DNA from: Bradyrhizobium sp. WBAH42 | Lineage (GTDB): Bacteria > Pseudomonadota > Alphaproteobacteria > Rhizobiales > Xanthobacteraceae | DNA length: 64,000 bases | Assembly (NCBI RefSeq): GCF_024585265.1 | Contig: NZ_CP036533.1 | Location: 1,240,001-1,304,000, forward strand | Direction of reading: 5' to 3' | In this document: positions 1-8,121 of the stretch, piece by piece | Layout of the letters: each line of letters starts with the position of its first letter | Numbering within the stretch: the first letter of the stretch is position 1 | Translations under genes and position numbers: made by a program | Notes under the pieces: model-generated | What the model was told of the DNA's origin: nothing | Seen by the model: only the letters and a program-made list of their open reading frames with translations | Database searches by the model: none

Positions 1-1
1 C

Positions 2-472
2 GATTATTGCACCGGCGGAACGGAGCGGCAGCTTGCCGCCGGCACGATCATCGTCGCCGAGGGGGGCACCTCCGGCCATCTCTACGTGCTGATGCAAGGC
101 AGGCTCGAGGTGCTCAAGGGCGAGATGGTGGTCGCCACCGTCACCGAGCCCGGCGCGGTGCTGGGTGAGATGTCCGTGCTGCTGGGCCAGCCGCACACCG
201 CAACCGTGCGGGCCTGCTCTGACGCCATCGTCTACGAGTTCGAGGATGCCGCCTCGTTCCTCGAGAAGGAGCCGGGCGTGGCCCTCCTGATCGCAAAAAT
301 GCTGGCGCAGCGGCTCAACGTCGCCAACACTTACCTCGCCGATCTGAAGCGGCAATATGCCGGCCACGGTACGCATCTGGCCATGGTCGGCGAGGTGCTC
401 CAGAGCATGATCAACCTGCCGCCGCTTGAGGTTTCGCCAGGCTCGGATCGGCAATCCGATCCAAGAATGTGA
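2..472 (+). CDS. Cyclic nucleotide-binding domain protein, 5' end missing
   Basis: The reading frame is open from the first bases of the window, so the true start lies upstream. The visible 156 residues form the second half of a CAP_ED (cyclic nucleotide-binding) fold: a GHLYVL strand, the turn PGAVLGEMSVLLGQPHTATV that corresponds to the phosphate-binding cassette, and a C-terminal helix around IAKMLAQRLNVANTYL. No helix-turn-helix follows; the protein ends about 50 residues after the fold, so this is more likely a stand-alone sensor or adaptor than a CRP/FNR regulator. The PBC has GEMSVL then PHTATV where cAMP binders usually have GE..L and RxA, so the ligand is unclear. Its last 62 bases overlap the convergent phosphoesterase gene. 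Confidence 0.75.
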   Translation, partial: DYCTGGTERQLAAGTIIVAEGGTSGHLYVLMQGRLEVLKGEMVVATVTEPGAVLGEMSVLLGQPHTATVRACSDAIVYEFEDAASFLEKEPGVALLIAKMLAQRLNVANTYLADLKRQYAGHGTHLAMVGEVLQSMINLPPLEVSPGSDRQSDPRM

Positions 473-1238
473 GCCAGTCGGGCGGCGCCTCGATGGCGGC
501 GGCGGGCCGCTGCAGCGGCGCATTCAGGTCGATCCACTGCGCCGCGCCGGCCGCCAGCCAGAACGCCTTGTCGGCATCGAGATCGAGCACGATGTAGGTC
601 GGCGGACGGCCGGGTTGCAGGCCCGTGTTGAAGACCCAGGTCTGGCCCAGCCGATCGAACCACGATCCATTGCTGATGAAGGGTGATTGATGCACATGGC
701 CCGAGATCACCATCGACGGCTGGTATTGCATGATCCACTGCACCAGCTCGACGTCGCCGAAGAAGCGCTTGCCGCCCCAGCTCGTCGGTGAATCCGCCGG
801 CGGCGCATGATGCGCCCAGATCCAGCGCTGCGGCCTGACGGCTGCGGCATCGCGCAACTGCGCGACGAGGCGTTGCTTGACCTGAGGTCCGTCCCACCAC
901 GGGCACACCGTGAACAGGGTATCGCCGACGTTAAGGCTGTCGCCGTCGCAGGCGATGCCGAGCTCGCGCACCTCCGAGATCCAGCGCGAAATCTTCTCAC
1001 CTTCGGCGTTGCGCTCGTCGAGGTCGTGATTGCCGGAGCAGAGGATCACGCGGGTCGTCGCGGCCAGCAGCGCGAGGTACTTCTTCACCACCACGATCTG
1101 GGCGCGGAAATCCACCATCGAGCCGATGTCGAGCGCGTCGCCGGCGAAGATCACGAGGTCGAATCGCGGCGCCGCGCTGACCAGCCAGTCGAGCTGAGGC
1201 AGCGAATAGTGCAAGTCGGCCACGACCAGGCAGCGCAT
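411..1238 (-). CDS. Calcineurin-like metallophosphoesterase
   Basis: A 275-residue protein with the full metallophosphoesterase signature: an N-terminal DLH (residues 8-10), GDALD, GNHD, and a late GHVH motif, which together bind the two-metal centre. The family hydrolyses phosphomono- or diesters; the substrate here cannot be told from sequence. There is no signal peptide or membrane segment, so it is probably cytoplasmic. The ATG at 1238 is the start that places DLH near the N-terminus; the ribosome site before it is weak. It is transcribed in the same direction as the SGNH/MBOAT pair but separated by 151 bases, and its 3' end overlaps the convergent cyclic-nucleotide-binding gene. Confidence 0.85.
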   Translation of the reverse strand: MRCLVVADLHYSLPQLDWLVSAAPRFDLVIFAGDALDIGSMVDFRAQIVVVKKYLALLAATTRVILCSGNHDLDERNAEGEKISRWISEVRELGIACDGDSLNVGDTLFTVCPWWDGPQVKQRLVAQLRDAAAVRPQRWIWAHHAPPADSPTSWGGKRFFGDVELVQWIMQYQPSMVISGHVHQSPFISNGSWFDRLGQTWVFNTGLQPGRPPTYIVLDLDADKAFWLAAGAAQWIDLNAPLQRPAAAIEAPPDWLTFLDRIADPSLAKPQAAAG

Positions 1239-1389
1239 TGAAAATCCGTCAGGTCAAAGCAATCGGAAGGCTTGCGAATTGACGGATATTGCCACGGCCG
1301 GCATCCAAGGCAAGAAGCAAACCGGCCCTGTCGGCCCCGCCGACGCGGCAAAAGGGCCGCGCCCGAGCCGATCGGGGGCCGGCCGTCTT

Positions 1390-2460
1390 TCAGTTGCCCT
1401 TCTCCCTTCCCAGGATGCCACGGCCCGCCAGAGCCTCGGCAAGCTGCTCGGTGTAGATGATCCGGCTCCATCGATGCAGATGCGAGGGATAGTGCGCGTA
1501 CATGATGTCCAGCATCATATCCGGCGTATCGAGGAAGTGCGATCTGTCGATGCCGAGCATGGCGGCGATCCTTTCTCCAGCCTCGGCATGAAAGCTCTGT
1601 GGACCGCCTTGGGCATAGAGCGAATTGACCGGCGTGATGACGAGGTACACCTTCGACCGGTCGAACTTCGATAGCGTTTCCGACAAGGAGGCGAGCGCCT
1701 TCTCGAATTCCGCGTTCATCACGAACGGCTTGATCTTGGGATCGGGCTTGAAGAAGACGTGACCGGCCAGCGTGGCCTTGTAGGCGTCGAGCGAAGGAAT
1801 ATCGAGCATCCGATTGGGATCGATCGCGCTGCCATGCTCGCGCCAAATGGTTGAAATGAACTGGTCCTTGCCGCCGTAATACACCGCGTAACCACCGGGC
1901 AGCGGATTGTAGACCGCTCGCTCCATCAGCAGGCGGATGTACTCCGGGCCACCGGCTGGAAACGTCAGGCCGGACGGAACTTCGAAGCGGTTGGTCCGGA
2001 TGAAACTCACCCATTCGTTCCACCTCGGATCGCGCTCGTACTGAATCGGGTTGAACACCAGAACCAGCTTCCTGGGTTGGCGCCCGCGGGCGATCATCTT
2101 TTCAAGCATCGCGCCATAGCCATCCGGACCGACGAATCCGATGGTGCAGAACGACTCGATCCCGGACCCAGGGAATGCCCGCAACAACGTCGGGACGTGA
2201 ATCCCCATCAGGCAGGAGCTATCGCCGAGAAAGGCAAGGTCGGCCGCAGGCAGCCGCTCCGAGCGCCTGATTTGCTCCAGGACGATGTAGGTCTCGATGC
2301 CGCGCGACCATTGATGCAAGCTCTGCTGATGGATGTAATGTGCAACGCCGAGGATGAGGGCGGTGAGCACGGCCAGAGGAATGAGCCGTCGGGCAACGAT
2401 CCATACCGCACCTGCCAGCGGCCATTGTCCGATCGATTCGATCGTCTGTTTCAGGGGCAT
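1390..2460 (-). CDS. SGNH-like hydrolase/acyl-transfer partner of MBOAT protein
   Basis: A 356-residue protein with one N-terminal membrane segment (about residues 27-45), followed by an extracytoplasmic domain. The motif LAFLGDSSCLMG near residue 80 resembles the block I GDS of SGNH esterases, and a histidine-rich stretch (HYPSHLHRWS) near the C-terminus could supply the catalytic His. The gene starts 3 bases after the MBOAT stop, so the two are an operon. In AlgI/AlgJ/AlgX-, DltB/DltD- and PatA/PatB-type systems an MBOAT protein passes acyl groups across the membrane to such a partner, which esterifies a polysaccharide. I infer O-acylation of a cell-surface or exported glycan; the target is unknown. 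No close family name is recognised. Confidence 0.65.
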   Translation of the reverse strand: MPLKQTIESIGQWPLAGAVWIVARRLIPLAVLTALILGVAHYIHQQSLHQWSRGIETYIVLEQIRRSERLPAADLAFLGDSSCLMGIHVPTLLRAFPGSGIESFCTIGFVGPDGYGAMLEKMIARGRQPRKLVLVFNPIQYERDPRWNEWVSFIRTNRFEVPSGLTFPAGGPEYIRLLMERAVYNPLPGGYAVYYGGKDQFISTIWREHGSAIDPNRMLDIPSLDAYKATLAGHVFFKPDPKIKPFVMNAEFEKALASLSETLSKFDRSKVYLVITPVNSLYAQGGPQSFHAEAGERIAAMLGIDRSHFLDTPDMMLDIMYAHYPSHLHRWSRIIYTEQLAEALAGRGILGREKGN

Positions 2461-2463
2461 GAT

Positions 2464-3858
2464 CTAGAACTGGAAATAGATGAAGGTGGCATTGACGTGT
2501 CCGGAGGCGGCGATCGTCATCGCCGCCAGCGTAGCAAACAGCGGATATCTCAGCCATGCAGGCCACTGCAGGATCGAATAGTCGCCACGCGACCGAAGCT
2601 GCCACTCCAGCAGCATCAGCGGCACGGACAGCGACAGGATCGCGAGACCGGCGGCGCCGTGCACCGGAGCCCACTCCCAGTTGCCGAGGGCGTAGAGCAT
2701 GCCCACCAGCAAGTTCCAATTGGACGCGCGGAAGAAGAACCAGCCCACGAACACCACCAGCATGGTGAGAGCCCAGCCGAGGCCGCGGGCGACCGTCGAG
2801 CCCGGCGCCTCCTTGCCGGAAAACGCGCGCCAGGCCACGAGGGCCAGGCCGTGAACCAGGCCCCAGAGCACGAAGGTCCATGACGCGCCGTGCCAGAGAC
2901 CTCCCAGCGCCATCGTAAGCAGCAGGTTTCGGTTGGTGATGAGCTCGCCGCGGCGGTTGCCGCCGAGCGGGATGTAGAGATAGTCGCGCAGCCAGGTGCT
3001 GAGGCTGATGTGCCAGCGATGCCAGAACTCGCTGATCGAAACCGACCAGTAGGGGTAGCGGAAATTCCAGGTCAGCTCGAAGCCGAACAGCAGCGCGACG
3101 CCTTTGGCGATCAGGCTGTATCCGCTGAAGTCGGCATAGATCTGGATGCCGAATGCGAGCGTGGCGAGGATGACCGACCAACCGAAGGGCTGCTCCGGAA
3201 TGAAGAGCGTGTCCACGATCGGCGCGAGGCTGTCTGCCACCACGACCTTCATGGCATAGCCGTAGATCAGGAGCCAGAGCGCGCGCTCGGCGTGATCGGA
3301 CGTGAAACGTCGCGGCGCCGAAAATTGATCCAGGAGGTTGCTCGCCCGCTCGATCGGGCCGGCCACGAGTTGCGGGAAGAACGCCTTGAAGGCGAGAAAC
3401 TTGACGACGTCCCTCTCGGCGGCATGCTTGCCGCGATAGACGTCGACCACGTAGGCGATGCCCTGGAAGGTGATGAAGGAGATGCCGAGCGGCAGCACGA
3501 TGCGCAATGTCGGCAGGTTCGGATGAAGCCCTACGCGCTCGGCGATCATCGAGAACGAATCGATGAAGAAATTGAAGTATTTGAAGATCGCAAGAACGAT
3601 CATCGCCGCTGCGATGGCGAGAGTGAGCAGGAGCTTTCGGGTTTGTTCGCGCTTGGAGGCCGCGATGACGATCGCCGCGGCATAGTTGACGATGGAAATG
3701 CCGGCCAGGAGGGGCAGAAAGCGCCAGTCCCACCAGCCGTAGAATACGTAGCTAGCGACCAGTATGATGACGTTCTGAACCGCAAGCCTCGAGGTGGCGT
3801 GATAGAGCAGAAAGGTCGCGGGAACAAAGCAAAGGAACGCCAGGGAAACGAACGACAT
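2464..3858 (-). CDS. MBOAT family O-acyltransferase (AlgI-like)
   Basis: A 464-residue polytopic membrane protein of the membrane-bound O-acyltransferase family. Visible hallmarks are PLGISFITFQGIAYVVD, the block containing NFRYPYWSVSISEFWHRWHI, the loop WLRDYLYIPLGGNRRG, and the catalytic-histidine segment GGLWHGASWTF. These match AlgI-type proteins that move acetyl groups from a cytoplasmic donor to an extracytoplasmic acceptor. I chose the ATG at 3858 because the resulting N-terminus (MSFVSLAFL) starts directly in the first membrane segment as in AlgI; a TTG at 3870 would add four residues. It is the first gene of a two-gene unit with the SGNH-like partner and probably supports O-acetylation of an exopolysaccharide or other envelope glycan. 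Confidence 0.88.
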   Translation of the reverse strand: MSFVSLAFLCFVPATFLLYHATSRLAVQNVIILVASYVFYGWWDWRFLPLLAGISIVNYAAAIVIAASKREQTRKLLLTLAIAAAMIVLAIFKYFNFFIDSFSMIAERVGLHPNLPTLRIVLPLGISFITFQGIAYVVDVYRGKHAAERDVVKFLAFKAFFPQLVAGPIERASNLLDQFSAPRRFTSDHAERALWLLIYGYAMKVVVADSLAPIVDTLFIPEQPFGWSVILATLAFGIQIYADFSGYSLIAKGVALLFGFELTWNFRYPYWSVSISEFWHRWHISLSTWLRDYLYIPLGGNRRGELITNRNLLLTMALGGLWHGASWTFVLWGLVHGLALVAWRAFSGKEAPGSTVARGLGWALTMLVVFVGWFFFRASNWNLLVGMLYALGNWEWAPVHGAAGLAILSLSVPLMLLEWQLRSRGDYSILQWPAWLRYPLFATLAAMTIAASGHVNATFIYFQF

Positions 3859-4114
3859 CGCAGCAGACAATCACTTGCTGAGCAGCAAGCGCGCCGCTCG
3901 CCATATCAATGGGGACGACGACGGGAAGGAAGACAGGGGCGTCGTGGTGACAAGGATCATTTCCATCACCACGGCATCAGAATAGCAACCCCGAGATGAA
4001 ATCAACATAAATTCGCCTGATCCGGCGATGCGATCAGGACGCCTGATGTTCGCGGGACTGGACCCGCCGCGTGAATTCTGATGTCGTGGCGCATCCTCGA
4101 GAGCGCATGTCCAC

Positions 4115-4801
4115 ATGACCTCCTTCAAGACCATTCGCGCCCGCGCCGAGAAGCGCAAGGGCGGGCCCAGGGCGCTGGACAAATTGATGCCCGCCAAGCC
4201 GGACCTCAAGCGGCTGGCCAAGCTCGGCGACGATCGCATCCTCGCCCAAATGACCAAGCGGGTGTTCTGCGCCGGCTTTGCCTGGAGCGTGATCGATTCC
4301 AAATGGGACGGCTTTGAAGCGGCCTTCCTGCATTTCCAGCCCGCCAAGCTCAGCTTCCAGCCCGAAGACTATTGGGAGGGCCTGCTGCGCGATGCGCGCA
4401 TCGTGCGCAACGGCGCCAAGATCATGTCGGTGCGGGACAATGCCGCGTTCGTGCAGGAGATCGCGAAGGAGCACGGCAGCTTCGGCAAGTTTCTGGCGAA
4501 ATGGCCGTCGTCCGACGAGATCGGCCTGCTCGATCTCCTCAACAAGCGCGGCAGCCGGCTGGGCGGCAACACCGGCCAGATGCTGCTGCGCTTCGTCGGC
4601 TGGGACGGCTTCGTGACGTCCAAGGACGTGGTGGCCTGCCTGCGCGATGCCGGTCTCGACATCGCCGAGGAGGTCAAGTCGAAGGGCGATCTCGCCAAGG
4701 TGCAGGCGCAGTTCAATGCCTGGGCCGAGGAGAGCGGCCTGCCGTACACATATCTGTCACGCATCTGCGCGCTGTCGGTCGGCGAGAACAGCAGCGGGTA
4801 G
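4115..4801 (+). CDS. DNA-3-methyladenine glycosylase I family protein
   Basis: A 228-residue protein that resembles the Tag-type helix-hairpin-helix glycosylases. Characteristic elements are LAQMTKRVFCAGFAWSVID near residue 45 (the Tag F.L.GFQAGLSW-like region), the aspartate/glutamate-rich DYWEGLLRDARIVRN block, and a C-terminal YTYLSRICA. Tag removes 3-methyladenine from alkylated DNA and starts base excision repair. It lacks the clear Zn-binding Cys and His set of enterobacterial Tag, so it is better called a divergent family member. It stands alone, between an empty 256-base region and a small hypothetical. A second alkylation-repair gene (ogt, at 47.5 kb) lies elsewhere in the window. 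Confidence 0.75.
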   Translation: MTSFKTIRARAEKRKGGPRALDKLMPAKPDLKRLAKLGDDRILAQMTKRVFCAGFAWSVIDSKWDGFEAAFLHFQPAKLSFQPEDYWEGLLRDARIVRNGAKIMSVRDNAAFVQEIAKEHGSFGKFLAKWPSSDEIGLLDLLNKRGSRLGGNTGQMLLRFVGWDGFVTSKDVVACLRDAGLDIAEEVKSKGDLAKVQAQFNAWAEESGLPYTYLSRICALSVGENSSG

Positions 4802-5004
4802 CGCGTCGATCGGCCGATCGTGTGCATCCTGTGGCGATCTTGTGCTGCGAACGCGGCCGATGAAACTCGCGATCACGAAATACATTTCGCGGGAACATTT
4901 GTCCGCAGCGCCTGTTCGGGACTCTGAGCCAGGCGCACAAGGGCGCAGGGAATGCTCGCTCCCGCCCGGCTCAATGACAACCGGATCCAGCAACGGAGCA
5001 GCTC

Positions 5005-5298
5005 ATGAAGCTCACATCGGAACAGGTGAAGCAGACCGTCCACCAACTCGGCGCTCAGGTGCTGCCCGACGAACATCCGGCGATGCCGCAGCTCAACAGC
5101 ATGTTCGGCGAGCACACTTTCTTCGTCGACGAGATGGGGCTCAAGGTCCTCGAGCCGACGGGATCGCTCGGCAGCGACCGCGAGAGCGGCGAGGTCGTCA
5201 GCCTCGCCGATTGGGGCGATTCCGACCTGACGCGCCTGATGGCGCATGAGCCCGAACCGACCGGCGTGATCGTGGTGTTCGAGCATATGAAGCATTGA
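5005..5298 (+). CDS. Small conserved-type hypothetical protein (97 aa)
   Basis: A 97-residue acidic protein with a good ribosome site (GGAG, 8 bases before ATG). It contains no membrane segment, no cysteines and no motif I can name. Composition and codon use match the surrounding genes and a hairpin follows the stop codon, so I regard it as a real gene of unknown function. The N-terminal half is predicted helical (LTSEQVKQTVHQLGAQVL) and the C-terminal half ends in a hydrophobic strand (GVIVVFEHM). Confidence 0.6.
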   Translation: MKLTSEQVKQTVHQLGAQVLPDEHPAMPQLNSMFGEHTFFVDEMGLKVLEPTGSLGSDRESGEVVSLADWGDSDLTRLMAHEPEPTGVIVVFEHMKH

Positions 5299-5324
5299 AC
5301 GGACCCGAGCGCGATTGCCTCCAT

Positions 5325-5352
5325 CGGTGGCGGATCGAAACATCCGCCACCG
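5325..5352. terminator. Bidirectional terminator-like hairpin
   Basis: A perfect 11-bp stem (CGGTGGCGGAT with ATCCGCCACCG) around a 6-base loop (CGAAAC), placed between the convergent ends of the 97-aa gene and dinB. There is only a short T-rich tail (TTCGT), so it is a candidate rather than a proven intrinsic terminator. Confidence 0.5.
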
Positions 5353-5397
5353 TTCGTCGCGCCTGGTGCGCTCCGTCGCCGAAAGCTTGCGCCGCGT

Positions 5398-6498
5398 TCA
5401 GATGCCCAGCGTCAGCTGCGGCTCCGATTCGCCGGCGGCGTGGAGCGAGGACAGCGCAACTCCCAGCAGCCTGACGCGCTTGGGCAGCGGCATCTCGGCT
5501 TCGAGCAGGCCGCAGGCCAACCGCTCCAGATCGTCGCGCCCGGCAACGGCCACCGCGACCGATCTGCTGCGCGTGATGATCTCGAAGTCGGCGAACTTGA
5601 TCTTCAGGGTGACGGTGCGGCCGCGATTGCCGGTCGCCTCGCAATGCCGCCAGACCTTGTCGACGAGAGGCCTGAGCTCGGCGGCAAGCGCGTCGAAGGC
5701 GTCGAGGTCGGTCGAGAACGTGTTCTCCGCGCCGACAGATTTGCGGATCCGGTTGGCGCGCACAGGGCGTTCGTCGACGCCGCGTGATATCCAATAATAA
5801 TACGCGCCCGACTTGCCGAAATTGGCGTTCATGAACTCCAGCGACTGGTTACGGATGTCGCGGCCGATGAACAGGCCGAGCGCGTTCATCTTCGCGGCCG
5901 TCGCCGGACCGATGCCGTGGAACTTGCCGACCGGCAGTGTCTCGACGAAGGCCGGCCCCATCTCCGGCGAGATCACGAACTGGCCGTTGGGCTTGCGATG
6001 ATCGGACGCGAGCTTGGCCAGGAACTTGTTGTAGGAGATGCCCGCCGACGCGTTGAGGCCGGTCTCGGCCTTGATCTTCGCGCGGATACTGAGGGCGATG
6101 TCCCGCGCCAGTGGGATGCTTTGCAGGTTTTCCGTGACGTCCAGATAGGCTTCGTCCAGCGACAGCGGCTCGATGACGGGCGTGTGCTCGGCGAAGATGT
6201 CGCGGATTTGCCTGGAGATCGCCTTGTAGACCTCGAAGCGCGGCCTGACGAAGATCAGATCGGGACATTGCCGCTTCGCCGTCACCGACGGCATGGCCGA
6301 GCGGACGCCGAACCTGCGCGCCTCGTAGCTCGCTGCCGCAACGACACCGCGTTCCGCGGAGCCGCCGACCGCGACCGGCTTGCCGCGCAGCTCCGGATTG
6401 TCGCGCTGCTCCACCGACGCATAGAACGCATCCATGTCGATATGGATGATCTTGCGCACGGCCGCGGCTGCGCCAGGCATCGTGTCGGATTCGCTCAT
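5398..6498 (-). CDS. dinB: DNA polymerase IV (Y-family, DinB)
   Basis: A 366-residue Y-family polymerase. The metal-binding motif HIDMDAFYASVEQRD sits near the N-terminus, followed by SYEARRFGVRSAM, the second acidic block PLSLDEAYLDVT, the helix-hairpin-helix segment KFHGIGPATAAKMNALG, and a little-finger domain. Pol IV copies damaged templates with low fidelity and is usually part of the stress response. I start it at ATG 6498; an in-frame ATG at 6543 would add 15 residues without a better ribosome site. The protein ends in a short tail (AAGESEPQLTLGI); QLTLGI is a plausible sliding-clamp-binding peptide. I found no LexA box of the GAAC-N7-GAAC or GTTC-N7-GTTC type upstream. Confidence 0.9.
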   Translation of the reverse strand: MSESDTMPGAAAAVRKIIHIDMDAFYASVEQRDNPELRGKPVAVGGSAERGVVAAASYEARRFGVRSAMPSVTAKRQCPDLIFVRPRFEVYKAISRQIRDIFAEHTPVIEPLSLDEAYLDVTENLQSIPLARDIALSIRAKIKAETGLNASAGISYNKFLAKLASDHRKPNGQFVISPEMGPAFVETLPVGKFHGIGPATAAKMNALGLFIGRDIRNQSLEFMNANFGKSGAYYYWISRGVDERPVRANRIRKSVGAENTFSTDLDAFDALAAELRPLVDKVWRHCEATGNRGRTVTLKIKFADFEIITRSRSVAVAVAGRDDLERLACGLLEAEMPLPKRVRLLGVALSSLHAAGESEPQLTLGI

Positions 6499-6626
6499 GG
6501 CAGGATGATACAATCGCGTGAAAAGAAGCGCGAGGTGATGCATGGGCGGTTGTCAAAGCGCGATCGCAGGCTTGTGAGTGGCAAGCAGGGGCACGCGACC
6601 CAATATGAGTCCGCGGAGGACAGCCG

Positions 6627-6836
6627 ATGCAATACAGCTCCGAGCTCATTCACACGATGCGTCAGGCACTGGAGACCGTGATGGCAAGCGTGCCGGCGCA
6701 TCAGTCAGTCTTCGGCCTGAAAGCGGCCGTGGCCGAATGCATCCTGAAGGCCGCCGCACACGGCCAGACGTCATATGACGGACTGGTGATGACCGCGTCC
6801 GACCAGATCCAGGCGATTGTCGCGATGCTGAATTGA
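6627..6836 (+). CDS. Small hypothetical protein (69 aa)
   Basis: A 69-residue protein preceded by a strong ribosome site (GGAGGA, 7-8 bases before ATG), which is the main reason to accept it. It is almost entirely alpha-helical by composition (METVMASV, LKAAVAECILKAAAHG, SDQIQAIVAMLN) and has a single cysteine. I do not recognise a family. It is divergent from dinB; the 128 bases between their starts carry both promoters. Confidence 0.6.
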   Translation: MQYSSELIHTMRQALETVMASVPAHQSVFGLKAAVAECILKAAAHGQTSYDGLVMTASDQIQAIVAMLN

Positions 6837-6923
6837 GTGCCGGCACGATCTCGTCTGACCTTGATCCGCCCTGCCAATGTAGTGTCCTCGCCGCCGTTGG
6901 CACAGTTCACGCACATGCGAAGT

Positions 6924-7706
6924 TCATTCGCGTCTTTGCACGTAAAGCGAGATGAATCGATCGATCATGGCGTCGATCTGCTCCGGCACCTCGAGCGACA
7001 GGAAATGCCCGGAGCCAACAGCCTTGGCCGTAACCAGTTGCGGGCATAGTGCGCCAAGGCGGTTTAGATCCGCGAGCCGATGAGCCGCTTCGATATACAG
7101 CACCGGGACCCGGCACGCTTGGGCGCACTGACCCGCCCGATGCACATCCCAGGGAAACAGACTCCTAAACGTCGACACCAGCACGTGCTGTGGCGTCGCC
7201 AGGAAGGTCTGTTCGACATGGGCGTGGCATCTGTCGGTCGGCAGACAGGAGTCCGCCACGATTTTTCGGATCTCGTCCGCAAAGTTCGGCCCCTGCAGGC
7301 CCTCCAGGTAGCTGGTGAACACCGCTCCCGCCGAGGCAGGGAAGAGCACGCCGGAATCGAGCAGCACCAGCCCCGCAGGAAAATCCGGGTAACGAGCCGC
7401 GATTTCGAGTGCCATGTTGCCGCCCATGCTTTGGCCCACGATGACCGGCTTCGTTATCTCTTGCCGGGCACACAGCCAGACGAGATCCTCGGCGAAGCCT
7501 TCGATCGAGTAGTCCTGGTGCGGCTTGTCGCTCTCGCCGTGTCCTCGCAGTTCGGCATTCAATGCGCGACCGTGCCGACCGAAGTACTCCATCTGTGGCG
7601 CAAAGTGGGTGCGATCTCCGCCAAGGCCATGGACGAACAGGAACTCAGGCGATCCCTTCCCAGCGATGTCGAACGACAGTTGGATACCTTCACGCGCGAG
7701 CTTCAT
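6924..7706 (-). CDS. Alpha/beta hydrolase
   Basis: A 260-residue alpha/beta-fold hydrolase. It has the oxyanion-hole turn FVHGLGG, the block RGHGESDKP, the nucleophile elbow GQSMGG, and a late GSGHFLSLE that supplies the histidine. Such proteins cleave esters or other acyl bonds; no specific substrate can be assigned. Three in-frame ATGs compete. I chose 7706 because GGAG lies exactly 6 bases before it, and it starts the protein as MKLAREGIQLSFD, right before the first strand of the fold; ATGs at 7712 and 7730 have worse spacing. No operon partner; it runs toward the 69-aa gene. Confidence 0.85.
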   Translation of the reverse strand: MKLAREGIQLSFDIAGKGSPEFLFVHGLGGDRTHFAPQMEYFGRHGRALNAELRGHGESDKPHQDYSIEGFAEDLVWLCARQEITKPVIVGQSMGGNMALEIAARYPDFPAGLVLLDSGVLFPASAGAVFTSYLEGLQGPNFADEIRKIVADSCLPTDRCHAHVEQTFLATPQHVLVSTFRSLFPWDVHRAGQCAQACRVPVLYIEAAHRLADLNRLGALCPQLVTAKAVGSGHFLSLEVPEQIDAMIDRFISLYVQRRE

Positions 7707-7842
7707 TGTCATCTCCGTATCCACCGGCATTCCAGGCTTCTCGGGCAATGATGCGGGTAAGGGGGCTGGGGCGACCCGTCGATCGCTGACGTCAAGCCTC
7801 AAGCGGCTCCTTGCAATCGCGTATGGCCAATCTTCCAGCGCG

Positions 7843-7950
7843 TCCTAGCGCGTGGTCCGGAAAAGTGTGCAGCGGTTTTCCGAAAAGACTATGTCCAAAC
7901 AACCATCTAAAGCGCGATGAGACCCATCCCAATCGCATCGCGCTGTTAGG
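7843..7950. repeat. Rhizobiales-type interspersed mosaic repeat
   Basis: About 108 bases bounded by inverted ends (CCTAGCGCG and CGCGCTGTTAGG) and containing GGTCCGGAAAAGTGTGC, GGTTTTCCGAAAAGAC and AAAGCGCGATGAGA. The inner blocks TCCGGAAAAG and TTTTCCG(A)A are inverted. I recognise this pattern from memory as a repeat common in Rhizobium and Bradyrhizobium chromosomes; only one copy is present here, so the assignment is not proven from this window. It lies between the hydrolase gene and tRNA-Arg. Confidence 0.5.
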
Positions 7951-7982
7951 AGACTCGCACCGCCTCGCGCAAAATCCTGAGC

Positions 7983-8059
7983 TGGCGCACCCGACACGAT
8001 TCGAACGTGTGACCTTTGCCTTCGGAGGGCAACGCTCTATCCAGCTGAGCTACGGGTGC
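7983..8059 (-). tRNA. tRNA-Arg (anticodon CCG)
   Basis: A 77-nt cloverleaf on the minus strand. The acceptor arms GCACCCG and CGGGTGC pair perfectly, the D arm contains AGCTCAGCTGGATAGAGC, the anticodon stem TTGCC/GGCAA closes the loop CTCCGAA, giving anticodon CCG (reads CGG, arginine), and the T arm contains GGTTCGAA-type CGTTCGAATCG. The 3' CCA is encoded. The gene is isolated between the mosaic repeat and a diguanylate cyclase gene; no integrase or duplicated tRNA end is seen next to it. Confidence 0.97.
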
Positions 8060-8121
8060 AGTTGCAGGTTCATTTAGCCGATTGGCGCGGGGTGGGCAAC
8101 CGCTTCTCGCCGGAGCGCGCT

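Noticed and set aside
6499..6626. A LexA/SOS box in front of dinB
   Set aside because: No GAAC-N7-GAAC or GTTC-N7-GTTC arrangement was found in the interval; a search with a proper matrix could still find a weak site.
7811..8077. A plus-strand 88-codon open frame covering the tRNA
   Set aside because: It runs antisense through a perfect tRNA-Arg gene and through a repeat; not a protein gene.
7983..8121. tRNA-Arg as an integration site for a genomic island
   Set aside because: No integrase, no duplicated tRNA 3' end and no change in base composition are seen on either side within the window.
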